This document shows, in pieces, positions 43,894-56,181 of a stretch of 64,000 bases of DNA. Source of the stretch: Asterella californica (taxonomy: Eukaryota > Streptophyta > Marchantiopsida > Marchantiales > Aytoniaceae). Position numbers and translations under genes: made by a program. The notes beneath the pieces were generated by a model, which did not search any database, was not told the origin of the DNA, and saw only the letters and a list, made by a program, of their open reading frames with translations. Location: the NCBI GenBank assembly GCA_036924285.1, contig JAYKYS010000001.1:33355501-33419500 (forward strand), in the 5' to 3' direction. Each line of letters begins with the position of its first letter. Position 1 is the stretch's first letter.

Positions 43894-46260
43894 GTATCCC
43901 CTTCATGTCTTTCACAATCCAGACGAAGACATCTTGGTAATGGATTAGCATATGACGATACACTTCCAACTCTTCTCCTTGCACTACAACAGAAATCTTT
44001 AAGTTCTTTCCTTCGCTTATCACAAGATATTGGGATGCTCTTGGAAGTCTCTGCACTCCCATGACCTAGCTATGATTGCTATTTGGCCTCGTTTGTATCC
44101 TCTTCTTCATCGACTTCGTAGTATTGAAGATAATTGACCATTGAATATGGGCCTCCCTTTCATTCACTTGCGCTGCTTGTTGATGAATCAGACCCTACAT
44201 CAATCGAATCTGTCTCACCTTGATGTGTTATCTTCTTCCAAGATACTACCACAACCTTATTAGTCGGTTTCTGTAGATCTTTAAATTATAAACGGTGCCG
44301 GTATCATTTTGTTAGTACTTTGGCACCATACAACCACGACCTCCCAATCAAAATTTGATAACCAGACTTAACCAAAGGGCGCAGTACAACATAGGTGAGT
44401 TTAAAAGAAATTTTGTCTATTAGAGTGGGAATGTTGCAAGTAGTCTCAGTGGTCATCTTCTTGTATGACGTAACACTTGCTGAGTTTCTTCAAACTTGCT
44501 GAAATCCAACACGTGCGCTGTATCTTTTGTTATTATGTTGATTCCTGAAATTGAGTCAATTGGCACTTTTTGATTATGCAACATGCAACCTCCACTTCAA
44601 CTTCTGGAGATCTCAGATCTTCCGCCCCGGTGTGAAACAGAGATGGCAACTTCGATCTTCTTGCTTTAGTGGGTTTCTTCAATGCTTGAAGTAACAATTT
44701 CTTGTAAATTTTGTTGTCTTCAATCAATTGTTTGAAACTTGTGTTAACCTTTTGCGCTTCTAAGTCGCCTACCAAATCATAGTGTGGTGTTGCCACATAT
44801 TATTTTCTCACAGATGCTAGCCGATTGTGCTTCTTCAGAACCTCTTCGTTCTTCATCGAAGTTCTTCCTTCTTTGGACGAAGTACGAAGTGCGTTTGGTG
44901 CGGACGAAGTTGATGGTTCATGAACTTTGGCCGAAGTTGTCTCAGCCTTCTTTGCGAAGTACTTTCTCATAGTAACTCCTTCTTCAGGAGTTCACAAACT
45001 TCGTCTGTAATGTCAACTGACAACTTCGGAAGATTTACATTCTTCAGAGATTCTTCTTCCTCTCCTCAAGATCCACCTCAACAACTGCCTTCTTCTTGAC
45101 TTTCTCTTTAGTCTTCTTCTTCTTCTACAACTCCTTCTTCGACTGGGTCTTTAGAGGAGCTTCCTCTACCTTCCTCTTCATCTTGGAAGAGCTTCTGGTG
45201 TCCACCTTGCAAACCCAGGTTTCATCAGGTGACCATCATTCATCTCCAGTGGCCTTCCATTCCTCCAAGTCCATCTTGTGCAGCTGTGCTTCCACAGGAC
45301 GTTCTGTCTTGAGGTCAAAGCGAACCCCTTGCTTCACTACGCGTGGGTTAGTATATCTGCCGTGACGTGTCTTGGTTGATGACATTTCTAACAAAATGCT
45401 ACCTATCCCAATTGTCTCTTGGGATGAGGATAGTTGGGTGACGAATGATCTACGCTATCACAATTGAAACAAGACCCATGAGGTGGAGGTTTATTTGCTC
45501 ATGTTGGACTCATTTTTGTGACACATTTAGAGCTCTTTCTCGTGGTGCAAACCTCTGGATATGTATAGATTGAATTGAGGTAATTGTCGGTGGTTGAAGA
45601 GGTCTTGGCGATTGAGGTGGTGTAGTTGGTTGCATTCCATATACTTCATCTGGAGTCTTCACAAAGAACGAGCTATAGTACGACTCAAACGCATGTGCCC
45701 AATCTAGTGCTTGAAATGTTCTTTAGTTGAAATGAAATCTACAAGTTTGGTCGGGATGAAGAAGGTGATTTTCTCCTGTCAAGAGATCGTACCATCTATA
45801 CTTTCATATCTCCAACCTCTTTGATCATCTCCTCCATAAGTTGATTACTATCCTCTTTTGTCTTTCCCTTCTTCTCCTTCGAACTTTTCTTTTCTTTGGT
45901 CGAAGAACTTCGTCTTGTTCTTCATTCTTCTTCGCTTGAAGGAGATGAGCTCGCGGACGAAGATTCTTCGACTTCAGCCACGTCGTCAGAAGATACCCCG
46001 GAGGAAGAGGGTTCTTTTCGACTCTTCTTATGTTTCTTTCGTCGACTTGATTTCTCTTCCTTCTTCTCCTTTTTGTCTTTCTTTTTCTTCTTCTTATCCT
46101 TCATCCAACCTCCTTTACTTTCGAGGGTGGATGTTTCAAATGCTTCTGCTGAAGCAATAACTTCTTCGATGACATCTATCTTTCCACGACGACCATAAAT
46201 CTCCATTTCAATAGATAGATCCGTGACTAGCCATTTTGTAGCTTGATCCATAGAGTATGG
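43894..46260 (-). pseudogene. Relic H: gag-protease part of another Ty3/gypsy element
   Basis: Minus strand. 46251-45922 is a Lys- then Ser/Glu-rich gag segment. About 45470-45430 holds a knuckle CFNCDSVDHSSPNY, whose last Cys has become Tyr. 45390-45000 is basic gag sequence. 44796-44533 resembles the pre-protease segment of F (YDLVGDLEAQKVN versus YDVVEDVGAQKAN) and runs into a protease-like IDSISGINII. About 44400-44330 reads SGYQILIGRSWLYGAKVL, the protease end. 44062-43896 reads RHMLIHYQDVFVWIVKDMKGI, typical of the stretch just before RT. RT onward is missing: the relic stops where element C begins. Many stops are present. Confidence 0.7.
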
Positions 46261-46263
46261 GTT

Positions 46264-46445
46264 GGTCCTATTGTTGGCTGTAAGTAAGGAACAGCATTGT
46301 CTTTCTGAGCAACTGGAGTTAACGAGAGAAGCTCCCGTACCAGTGCTTGAAGAATAAGTTCATGCACCTGTAAAAGTTGTAGAAAGATAGTAACAGCTTC
46401 TACTGTCTTAGTTGCAACTACTTCGTTTGAAGAAGTAAACTGGTC
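46264..46445. other. Gap between relic H and the plus-strand broken frame
   Basis: No coding or repeat signal recognised. It may be the decayed gag start of H. Confidence 0.3.
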
Positions 46446-46990
46446 TTGTTTTGCAGAAGTACTATCATGACTATCAATCTAGAGGATGCCCTCTTGTTCG
46501 AAAATGCTGACGTGCTCTCATCAAGTGTTGGTGGCAGAAGTTCTTTCAATGTGGAGTGCATTCCGACTCTCGAGGTAGAAACGATATCTCAACCTGGGTC
46601 GCAAATGGCAAGTAATGATGACAAAAGGAGTAGGTTCACTTGGCAAGATTGACTGAGAAAACAAATCAAAATGTTGGGTTTGTCAACATCAGAGTCCAAG
46701 CTCCCAAAGATCCAGTCTTACTCACGGAAAGAAGTCGGTGAAGTAGACACCAACCAGATAAAGAACAAGTGGAGGTAGTTATCGACGCTTCCAGGAAAAT
46801 CCGTGATCATAATAGAGTATCTGGTAGACTGGTTTCAGTACGCAGTCCATGTAGATTTTGATCTCTCTTTCAAAAAAATACACGAGCTAGTAATCGTCAT
46901 AGCTGCAAGCTTTTTGATTGATAGACATGTGAAGCAACGAAAACAAGAGATTGTTGATAGAGAAGTTCAGTGATCTAGCATCTCCGATAT
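46446..46990 (+). pseudogene. Unidentified broken coding frame
   Basis: 46446-46652 is open for 68 codons and ends TWQD-stop. Reading on in the same or a neighbouring frame gives coherent pieces: RKQIKMLGLSTSESKLPKI, SRKEVGEVDTNQIKNKWR, then VEYLVDWFQYAVHVDFDL-like sequence and SFLIDRHVKQRKQEIVDREVQ. The amphipathic, Lys-rich helical look suggests a once real protein or retroelement gag. I cannot name the family. Orientation is opposite to relic H. Confidence 0.35.
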
Positions 46991-47719
46991 CGATACAGTG
47001 TTGATATTAGGATCGACGAAGAATTTCCATTTCACATCTCTGTGTGAAATTTGCTACATCCCATAGGAATAGTGTACAACAGCTAAGAAGCACTATCATG
47101 ATGACATCTAGCTTTCAGTCCAGCACTTTTGCAATAAACTGCAATGATGTCTCAAACAGGCGATAAGCCATAAGTCGAAAATCTATTGCAGTCTGGTTTT
47201 TATTATCAAGAAAATGAAAAAATCAAAAGTTTTTGCGTAGCTTCGGAACCTCTAACTTTTAACTTTTACGTAAAAATCACAAAACGGACTCCAAAAACGA
47301 TGTGCGGCCACACCCTTAGTGGAGACTAGTTTATTAGTGGTGGAATGACACGAACTCAGATAAAGCTGCTGGAACTTTGTTGCCAGGATCTCCAAGTACT
47401 CTCGGATTCTGACAAGAAGCCGTTTGTTAACCGGATGCACTGCAATTTGCGTACCTAACCGTTTTGTAGAATTCAGAAGAGGACAAAACCCCGAGAGCAC
47501 GGTGCGAGATCCTTGTCGTTTTATAGGAAAAGTAACACGGTTACATAGGCAGATAATTTCACTCTCATCCCGGTTGTCATGTCATGTACGTTTCAGTCCA
47601 ACTGTGACTCACTAACTCGCACTTTCCAGTCACCGTCATCGCTTTCACAATTTCGAACGGGCAGAAAACTGATCCTCTGCTCGCTGTCAGTTTGCTGTGA
47701 ACAGAGAAAGGTAGGAGCG
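46991..47719. other. Upstream region of the E2 gene
   Basis: No ORF with support and no repeat recognised. It should contain the promoter of the E2 gene; I see no clear TATA box close to the proposed ATG. Confidence 0.4.
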
Positions 47720-50700
47720 ATGTTGCGAACTGTGAAAGCGAAAACGCAGCAAGCGTGCGCCGAAACTGGTGAGTTTTCGGTATTACAAGGTGGGATTTGA
47801 ACTGTGTGATAGTTTTAAACCGGAATCCGGAAACGTTTCACATGGATTCGCCAGAACGCCTCACTGGATATCCCTGATGCACAGTTATTGAGTCTGTATC
47901 TGTGTAGATTCTCTCAGTTCTTCAATTGTTGGAATCGAAATCACTCTGAAATGAATCCCTCTGTAAGGTTCTTCGCTTCTGCACTTCTCTTTTAACTTGC
48001 AAATCTTGGTTCGTATCCACTAGTCAAGTAGACCCGCGGCATGTCATCCTGAACTCCTGTGATATTTTCCTCTTCATCTCGCAAGAGTTTGCCGCTGAGT
48101 TTGAAATACGTGGGTTGTGGATCATATCCAGATATCACCGTGCTGTTGAATTTGGAGCCTATTTCCGGCAGTCAAAGACTGTCTGCGCTTATGTCAGGAG
48201 CTGGAGTCAATCACAGCTCAGTATAGCCTCACTAGCCTCGAGGTCTAAGCCGGATCGTGTGAGGTAGAGCACTTTTTCCTCGCTAAAACTCAACAATATG
48301 AGGAAGGTAACCCTTTTGAAAGGTCTGCCTTACAGTTTTGGCAGGAGATGGACGGAGATTGGTGCGGGAATCCGGGGAGCAGACCTTTGTACCACATCAG
48401 GAACAGGTTTTGAACCTGCTGTTGCTCCTGACAGTCAACCTGAGTCAAGTGGTAGACACACACACTCTAGCACCAATGGTAAACACTCCAAGTTAAACGT
48501 CCGAGGTGTAACAGCTCGATGGGAAACGTTTTTACTGGCGTCGACAATGGTATGAAATTCGTTTTGCGGCACTGGAAGTCCTCTTTTTTATATACGAAGT
48601 CAGGCATGGAGCATAGATCTTACCTCTCTCATCAGCTTCAAGCAGACTAGCTTGCTTACTCTGATTCCAGCTTGCCACTTGTGCTTCTTGTTTGAAACAG
48701 GATTGGGGCATTGCCGAATCTCGCATGCAGTATAGTTCAGTCCCAGAACCAAAGGTCGATCAGGGTGGTATTGTTCCAATTCCCTTGTCCCAAACGGGAG
48801 AAGGAATTGCAGACTGTGAGCTTCTCCGCTGGTATGTTCAAGAGGTATGGTTCATGTTGTTCAAGAATACCTTGTCTTTACTCTAAACATCAACGGAAAA
48901 CATTTTGCGTTCGAGTAGCTTCTGACAAGAAGAATGGTTGGTTGATGAAGGGAGACGAGGTTGACGAGTTCCAACCATTGTGCGAAGTCCAAAGTGACAA
49001 GGCCTGCGTAGAGATTACGAGCCGATATAAGGGAAAAGTAACCCGCGTCTTATACACCCCGGGTGATATTGTCAAGGTGTGATTCGCTCTGGTCATGGCC
49101 CAGAGATATACATTCCAGCTGTTGTGTTTCTCACAGAAAAATACGATATTTAACCATAAGCCCTGAGCATTCCCGGATCAGCGCTTATTGTTTAGTGTAA
49201 AAAGAAACATTCTTTGATATTCCTTTGGTCTGCGTAGCATCGAAGAGCATCATATCAAGAACTAAGAGAAATACTAGTCCTCAGACGTTGGGTCGAATAA
49301 ACATTGAGATAGTTGTCGTGAGTAACGAACAAACTTTTTTGAACGGCTCTGATTACCGTGTAATTAACTGACACTGCATCCCAGTAACTGCCTCGCCTAT
49401 TCAGGTCGGTGAGACTCTACTAGAGTTGATTGTTGAAGGTGATCAGAGTTTGGCTACACCAACTAGCAGGGAGGAGAAGTGCGAAAATGAACCTACCGGA
49501 CAAGTCTACGCTGTCTCTCCTCTTAGTTCGTACGATAAACAGAAAGAAATACAAGCGACTCCAGCAGTGCGTCAGCTAGCTAGAAGTTATGGCGTTGATT
49601 TGGCTGCTGTTACCGGGACAGGCAGAGATGGTCGGATATTCAAGGAGGACATAGTCAAATTTGCCCTTTTCAAAGAGGAGCTGAACGAGGAAATGCGAGG
49701 AATTAGCGAACCTAGTAGAGGAACAGAGGGTACTGTACTGCAATCGGCATCAATTTCTGGTTCTGGGAGTTATGTGGAAACGGAGGAGCTCCCATCCAAC
49801 AGAGTATCAGCTGCAATGAAGCCGAGTGTCGAAGACCACCCAGAGCAGGACCAGATCATTCCTGTCAGGTACACTAAGCTAGAGGAGATAGAGCTCCAAA
49901 AGAGGGAACTTATCTCTCAGTTTCCAGTTGCTTACAGTGATTAGGGACGGAGAAGATAGTGAGTAATTTCTTCCATCACAATCTTTGGATGCGTATACCA
50001 GATGTGAACTTTCTCTGACGATCAGTTGTGTATCTACAGGGGTTTCCGGCGGATCATGGCCAAGACCATGGCAGCAGCTGTGAGTGTTCCTCATTTCCAT
50101 TATACGGAAGATATTGGAATGAACGCCATTGTGCAGTTGAAGAACACCCTCAAAGACACGCCGTTAGTGGAAGGGGTGAAGGTTACATACTTGCCATTCC
50201 TCATTAAGGCCCTTTCACTAGCTCTGCTGAAGTATCCCGTCATGAACAGTACCGTCAATCAGGACGTATCAGAGATACATGTCCACTGTAAGTCGACTGC
50301 CACTAAGCATATAGGTGTTTGAGTTGCTACTCTAAGGCGTTTAAGGAAGTGTTTTTGAGCGGGAAATTATTGCTCTGTGTGGACAAGTGAAGCAAAAAGT
50401 CGTTGTGTGGGAGACTTTCTACCACGACACCTAACCAGATTATCCGTGACATGAACTACAAGGTCGACTTTGTTATCTGTCATTTTGTTTCAGCTCTACA
50501 GCAAAAAGAAGGAAGAGAAATTCTTACTCAGCTTAATTTCACACTTTTATTGGACTTGTGCAGCATCCCATAATATTGGTATAGGAATGGCAACCAGCTC
50601 AGGGCTTGTTGTCCCCAATATCAAGAATGTTCAGAGATTGTCCGTCACCAAAGTAAGGATGCACTGTTCAGAGTCTTTCTTGCAAGTGGCGTTTGCTCCA

Positions 50701-51933
50701 GCTCTCACTGCATAGCTTAGCTGACTTACAAAGTTATTGCGTTCACTGTGTTCAGTTAATCGGGTGTCTGATGTATTCCAGTTACCGTTGTGTAAGATAC
50801 TGTAATCAGTACAAGAGATTGAATGCTAGAATGGCATGTTTGTCAAGTTCAGTTTCCAAATATTACCGAGATCGGTTGCTCTTCGGCCTCAAGAGTACTG
50901 GCGGAGTGTGTGACCTGGGGTGGTTTAGTGCCGGTCTGCGGTACCCCGGAAGGCTGTGAGACACTTGCACTGTAAGTAGGGGTTAGCTGTAAGCTGCGGG
51001 GTCCGTGATCTGTCTCACACCGAATGAACTCTGTATATGACCCGGGGTCCATGATAGCAAGGCTACAGCATGCAAACATAATACGTGCTCTCGCTGACTC
51101 TCTCCCTCTCAGTGGGTCTATGGTCGAAAGGGCTATAAAGCAAGTCATAATGAGTACATCTCTCTATATCGGTAAAGTCACAGGACGTGGGAACAATGGT
51201 CGAAAGGCTACGGCATGCATTACTGAGTACATCTCGCTCTCTCTCCCTGTGTGTGTGGTAACTGTCCAGCCATGGTTGTGGAGTCTATGGTCGAAAGCCT
51301 ACGGCATGCAGTTCTTAGTGCGTATATCTCTCTTGTGTGGTAACCGTGGTTGCTTGAAACGTAGATTGCGGAGGAGCTCGCTCGCCTAACGCAACTTGCA
51401 GGAGCCAATAAGCTCAGCAGGGAAGATGTGACAGGAGGGACCATCACAGTGTCGAACTTTGGTACCATTGGAGGAAAATATGGGTCCCCAGTTTTAAGTA
51501 TACCAGAGGTCGCAATTGTGGCCATTGGTAGGATACAAACACTGCCTCGGTACAATAAGGACGGAGTTCTTTACCCTGCGAGTATCATGGGTGTAAGTCG
51601 TTCAGTTGCATTTTTCCTTCGTTAGTCTTGTCTTGCTTGTGTATCGAGCTATATAACAGAGGGTTGACGAACCTTTAACCCCACCGTGTATGGTGCCCTA
51701 CCTCGAGGAGGTCAGGGACAATACAGACTTGCTGTGACCTTTCTTCCTTTGTGAAAATGTAGTTCATTTTAGATGTCAAACATACCGCTAAACGAGCCGG
51801 ATTCGTCCTGTCTCAACAGGTGACTTGGGGTGCAGACCATAGGGTCATTGATGGTGCCACAGTTGCAAGATTCTGCAATGAATGGAAAGGGCTTATTGAG
51901 CACCCTGGGCGCGTTCTGCTGAATATTAGGTGA
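47720..51933 (+). CDS. BCE2: Branched-chain 2-oxoacid dehydrogenase E2 (lipoamide acyltransferase), intron-containing
   Basis: The mitochondrial E2 core subunit transfers branched-chain acyl groups from its lipoyl arm to CoA in Val, Leu and Ile breakdown. Exons supported by GT-AG sites and phase: 48731-48844, 48951-49076 (lipoyl domain, lipoyl-Lys in SDKA), 49405-49868 (end of lipoyl domain; E1/E3-binding domain [15 protein letters not shown]), 50040-50287, 50564-50652, 51365-51592 and 51820-51933 (catalytic domain; DHRVIDG holds the active-site His and Asp). Together about 460 codons, close to plant homologues. A first exon 47720-47768 ([11 protein letters not shown], basic, donor GTGAGT) would supply the mitochondrial presequence, but its junction is unresolved: phase 1 fits an acceptor at 48740/48741, while the alternative acceptor at 48730/48731 would need another small exon. 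No inactivating lesion is seen in the core exons. Confidence 0.88.
51050..51360. repeat. Degenerate 75-90 bp repeat in intron 5 of the E2 gene
   Basis: TGGTCGAAAG followed by GCTA-C/TGGCATGCA-like sequence and GAGTACATCTC recurs at 51121, 51198 and 51288. A partial earlier copy at about 51050 has GCTACAGCATGCAAA. Runs of CTCTCTC lie between them. Confidence 0.7.
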
Positions 51934-52246
51934 AGCTTGAGGAGACTTGGACTTCATGGCATTTCGCCTCAACTTACAAGTTAAGCGGAAACGGTTTTCC
52001 GACTACTGGAGGAAACCTTCAGCCCTTTCAGTGCCAGTTACATAAAATTATGTTGCTAGCACAGGGATGTATGTTGGCTAGTCCCTGTGCTACTGGCAGA
52101 ACTGAGAATGTTTTAAGTGGAACATTCGGAGCCAGGTTTGATTCCTTGCTCTGCCAGTCCAACGAACCTTTCTCCGGGAATTTCCAAGATAGGTTACGGA
52201 GAGTGAAGACATTCGATCCAGAAGATGTACAGTTTAGGATTTCAAC

Positions 52247-52838
52247 TTGAAGTCTTCATGTAGGTTTGTGCATAAGACAGATATTAGTTTGTTTTGTCGT
52301 ACACTAGTTGCAAGACAAGAGGAGGTACATATGTTCCAAGAAGGAAAACCCGACGTTTCTGTATCAAGAAAATGGAAGCAACTTGCCGCCTTGTGGCGAG
52401 CTTTAATACACATGACAAAATTTTATGGGCATTGAAACGATTGGGAATATCTTCGTCACTATGACGAGACCCTTGATAGTGGATGTATCGATGCTTCGAC
52501 TCCTACTTCACCTGAAAAGCAGGTTGTTAAAGCATGCAAGTATTATGGTACGGAAATGTACCCAGTCTATGCTAGTGAAGGTGGTGGAAACCTTGCTTTG
52601 GAGATCGACACGTCCAGGCGAAGATCATGTGCATCTTACAGTATGGGATGACAGATGGAAGTCTAGTATGATTCGGTCACGTGGGGTGGAGTGCATTGAC
52701 CAATACCTTCAGAATGCGCTTCATGATGGGTATTGCATACTTATAGCAAATAGTCATCCATCAATGATAAAGTTGTACACTGCGATGGAAAATGCGACCT
52801 GGGAGATGCGCCCTCATGCTGTGAAAATGGACTACTAG
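52247..52838 (+). pseudogene. Possible coding remnant downstream of the E2 gene
   Basis: One frame (from 52247) reads VSRKWKQLAALWRA, has a stop at 52433-52435, then continues DWEYLRHYDETLDSGC and YYGTEMYPVYASEGGGN until about 52650. From about 52620 another frame (the ORF 52425-52838) reads VHLTVWDDRWKSSM and QYLQNALHDGYCILIANSH. The pieces look protein-like and could be one gene with a frameshift or unrecognised introns. The last piece faintly recalls the Arb2/FAM172 fold region, which is weak. I do not assign a function. Confidence 0.3.
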
Positions 52839-52839
52839 A

Positions 52840-55540
52840 GAAAAGATAAAGCTGTGGGTAAAGCTAAGAATAGATGACTATGAAATGGATAAAGCTAAGA
52901 ATAGATGGCTATGAAATGTCCAATTCTACGAAATGAACGTAATCGATCCTTGTGTGTTGTATATTCGTTTTGAAGAATTGCATCAGTTTGTCTCGAGAAA
53001 AAAGACAACGAGAATCTGCCTTTGCTACGTGACGCGTCAGCGCTATAGCGAATGCAATTCAGGGGAGAACTTTCTTTAGGCAGGCAGCACTCGAACGGCA
53101 TAGTCACCGTGAGAAGAGGGCTGTATTTTCTCCTCTCCGGCAAGGTGTTTTGGTTCTTCAAATTTACAGCTGGACACGATCTCTTCTGCATCCGTTCCGT
53201 CCGAAATGAAAGGTACGTTGTGCATCATGCACAAGGAGTTCATTTCTCCTAAGCTATTTGAATATCTTATAGTCGCCATTGACATGTTCCTACTTCCAGT
53301 GAAATGGTGGAAGTAGTACTATACTGGTGATGCTGTTTTGCCGCTGTCCTTTGTAAAACTCTGCACCGAGGTATACGTGCCCTTTCGCCCGGGTATATCG
53401 CCTCGTCTCTTGGAGTGTGGAATTCGGAGATTGAATGAGCTGCTGCTTGCTCCACTCCTTCGCTCTCTCAGTCGATATTGTTCCTCCCTGCATACTATAA
53501 TAGACTATAACATCGTCCATTGACAACTAAAAGCACCAGCCATGTTGTTGTGTTGCCAACTAAAGAGACCTGCCACCGTCTCGTTGTGGTGGTGAATAAC
53601 GATAGTACCAGATTGGAAGGGGGCGGGTGGAATGAAAGGAGAGATAAGTCATTGGCTATCGAATTATTAGAATTTTAATTATTTTAATTTCAGAGAAATG
53701 CAAATTGATAAATAAAATCGAAAAATTATTTATTTTGTGCTCCAAATTCAGTCTTTTCGGCTCCAAATGATTGGATTCCAATCTTGCTTAACAAAATCAT
53801 TCACTATCAATACCGCTGGGGAATCGAAGTTATATTCTTGTCAACTGGTTACCGGGTTCATCCGTTGAAGTGGTCGGGAAACGCCCAAGGGAAGGTTATG
53901 TTGGGTTGAGTAATAAGTCGTCTACTTATTACTTAGGTCGTCGACCAGAATCGACAACAGCTTCAATAAAACGTTAGTAATGACCACCATGTATGAAAAA
54001 GTTGAGCTCCTTCCACACGGTTAAATTAAGTAAAATAGAATTTAATAAGCAGTTCAAGATGAATCTTGTCAAAGTCTTTCTTAATATTAGTTTCTACAAG
54101 CCAAGTAAGTTTCATCCACGAGTAATTGACATGAATTTATATTTTAAAATTTTAAAATAGAAAATTTAACATTAATTTTCAATGTAATATAGTAACAAAA
54201 GACTCCCAAGATGGATGATAGTCAAGAGCTCAATGTGAGAAATGAGATGTTTATTCTTAACTCTCTATCGAGAGTTCGAGACGAAGTCTGCTACAGAAAA
54301 AGTAATGAAGATAAGGTCTGGATTGCTCTCTATCTAGTTAATGAGAGTATAGAGATGATGATTGGTCTCTTAGGTAAGTTCCGATCATCGAGATGATATC
54401 TGCAGTAGCTTCCATTTGCTCCTGCCTCGCTCCTGCTAGCAATGGATAAAGCGACTACTTCATAAATGAAATTTTATTGATACATCACCCACATGGTGAT
54501 ATACTTTAGAATAATATATATTACATATAATGGAGATTACAGTAAATCTTAACTGCAATCTACACCATTTTATGATAAAGGAAAATTCATTTTGTTTAAT
54601 GTTGGCCGTATCGATAGATTTAATGCCATCTATACCAAATGGTATGGATGAAGCCATGTAGTTGAGGTGACATTTCTCTTGGGAAGGACGGAACTTTCTG
54701 GTTGAGATACTATCTTGAAAATGTCACACAAATACTACACACGGAGCGGATATCACAGAATCAGTAAATGTCTTTGATAAAAGAATCATCCGACATGTAC
54801 ACTGCCCATCAATCCTAAATCACCCAATCTCCAAATCTCACGTATTTCAAGAAACTTCTTATTTTTTATGATAACTCAGATAACCCTAATTTCATACTTC
54901 CAGACAACTTATATAAACCCAAGTTTTCAAAGAGATCAACTCTTGTGGGTCATAGCTGCAAAAAGTTCTGCAAAAAGTGATCTTACAATGTCGTGTCGAA
55001 GACAATGATGTAAACTCAAGGTTCTAGAATGAAATTTTCTCAACTTGTTCCAAACATGTGTTTGGCAACACCATTGTGTAAATCTAGTCAAGTGGGCCAA
55101 AATGGTTCTTGAATCATCACGAATGGGGTTCAGACCACGGAGTTATTGGCAGTTTGAATAATTTTATGATTTTGATGTTGACTGGGCATCCGACAGGTTG
55201 ACATGGTATACGGGATGCTGATATGACAAGATGATGACATGACATGTGTTGATTGGACTTAGACGTTGGCATTAGGACTAAGATGACAAATTAGGATGAG
55301 GTGTCACTATGCATGTGCGCCACTTGACAGTCAAGCACACATGACACTTGGCAGGTTTGCATGTAGGACACATGACATCCCTTGACAATGACACATGGAA
55401 TTTTACCCCCAGATTGTTAACAATATAAAAGCTAGAGCATTTGAGGTTCATTAAATAAATTTTGGATTAGCATGTCGACATGCTGTCCAATATTTTCGCT
55501 TGGATTTTGGGGACTTAAGGGTGATTTTGAAGTCTAGGCA
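52840..55540. other. Non-coding, partly AT-rich intergenic region
   Basis: No supported gene. 53660-54700 is AT-rich with ATTTTAAAATTTTAAAAT near 54141. 55190-55400 is full of imperfect short GACATGACA/ACACATGACA copies. Small open frames at 53052, 53338 and 54211 show no domain. Confidence 0.5.
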
Positions 55541-55547
55541 CCAAAAC

Positions 55548-56030
55548 TATACGAGTCCTCGTACAATTTTTGTCTTGAGTGATCAGAACAAATTTTAAAC
55601 GATCATAGAAATCATTACAGAGATCATAATCATGAGTTTTTTAATATCATTGGATAGTTTTATCGAATTTGTTTCATTTATAACAAAAATATAAAGTTTA
55701 GACCTAAGAAAGTGAATTACAACTGTTAGCACTTTGCAGCTGAACTTTTTGAGTTTCTGGCAAAACTATGAGAGCCCTCCCATTGTTTCAACATGAGGAT
55801 GTGTTGGAGAGGTCTGAGCCTCAAACGTGTACGAGCCCTCGTATATTTTAAGTCTCAAGGAGAGTAACAAACCTTTGAATTAACTAATTTTATACATTCA
55901 GATCAGTGCATGTTAGGTATCATTAGAAAGATGTTTTTCAAGAGCTTTCTGATGACATGAAAACACTAAATTTGGATCAGCAAGTAGGATTTTGAGACTT
56001 CTGGTCAAACTGCACGAGCCCTCGTGCAGT
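55548..56030. repeat. Dispersed hyphenated palindromes of the type ACGAGCCCTCGT
   Basis: TACGAGTCCTCGTA at 55550-55563, a decayed copy AAAACTATGAGAGCCCTCCC at 55762-55781, TACGAGCCCTCGTA at 55829-55842 and TGCACGAGCCCTCGTGCA at 56011-56028. All follow a CAAA(A)CT or CAAAC context. They would form short perfect hairpins with arms of 5-8 bp. Confidence 0.7.
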
Positions 56031-56181
56031 TCTTGCACTTTTTGGATAAGGTTGGAACCTAACGATGTCATAGAACGTTGTCGTAGCTTCTGGCTGTGGC
56101 TAGCGATCAATGCACAGCAGAGCGACAAGTTTCCTGTAGATTTCTCTCTAACTTCCTCGATAACTAAGCACTTTCTTTCTC

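Noticed and set aside
50693..50959. 88-codon ORF within the E2 gene
   Set aside because: It lies in intron 5 between well supported splice sites, and its sequence shows no relation to the E2 protein.
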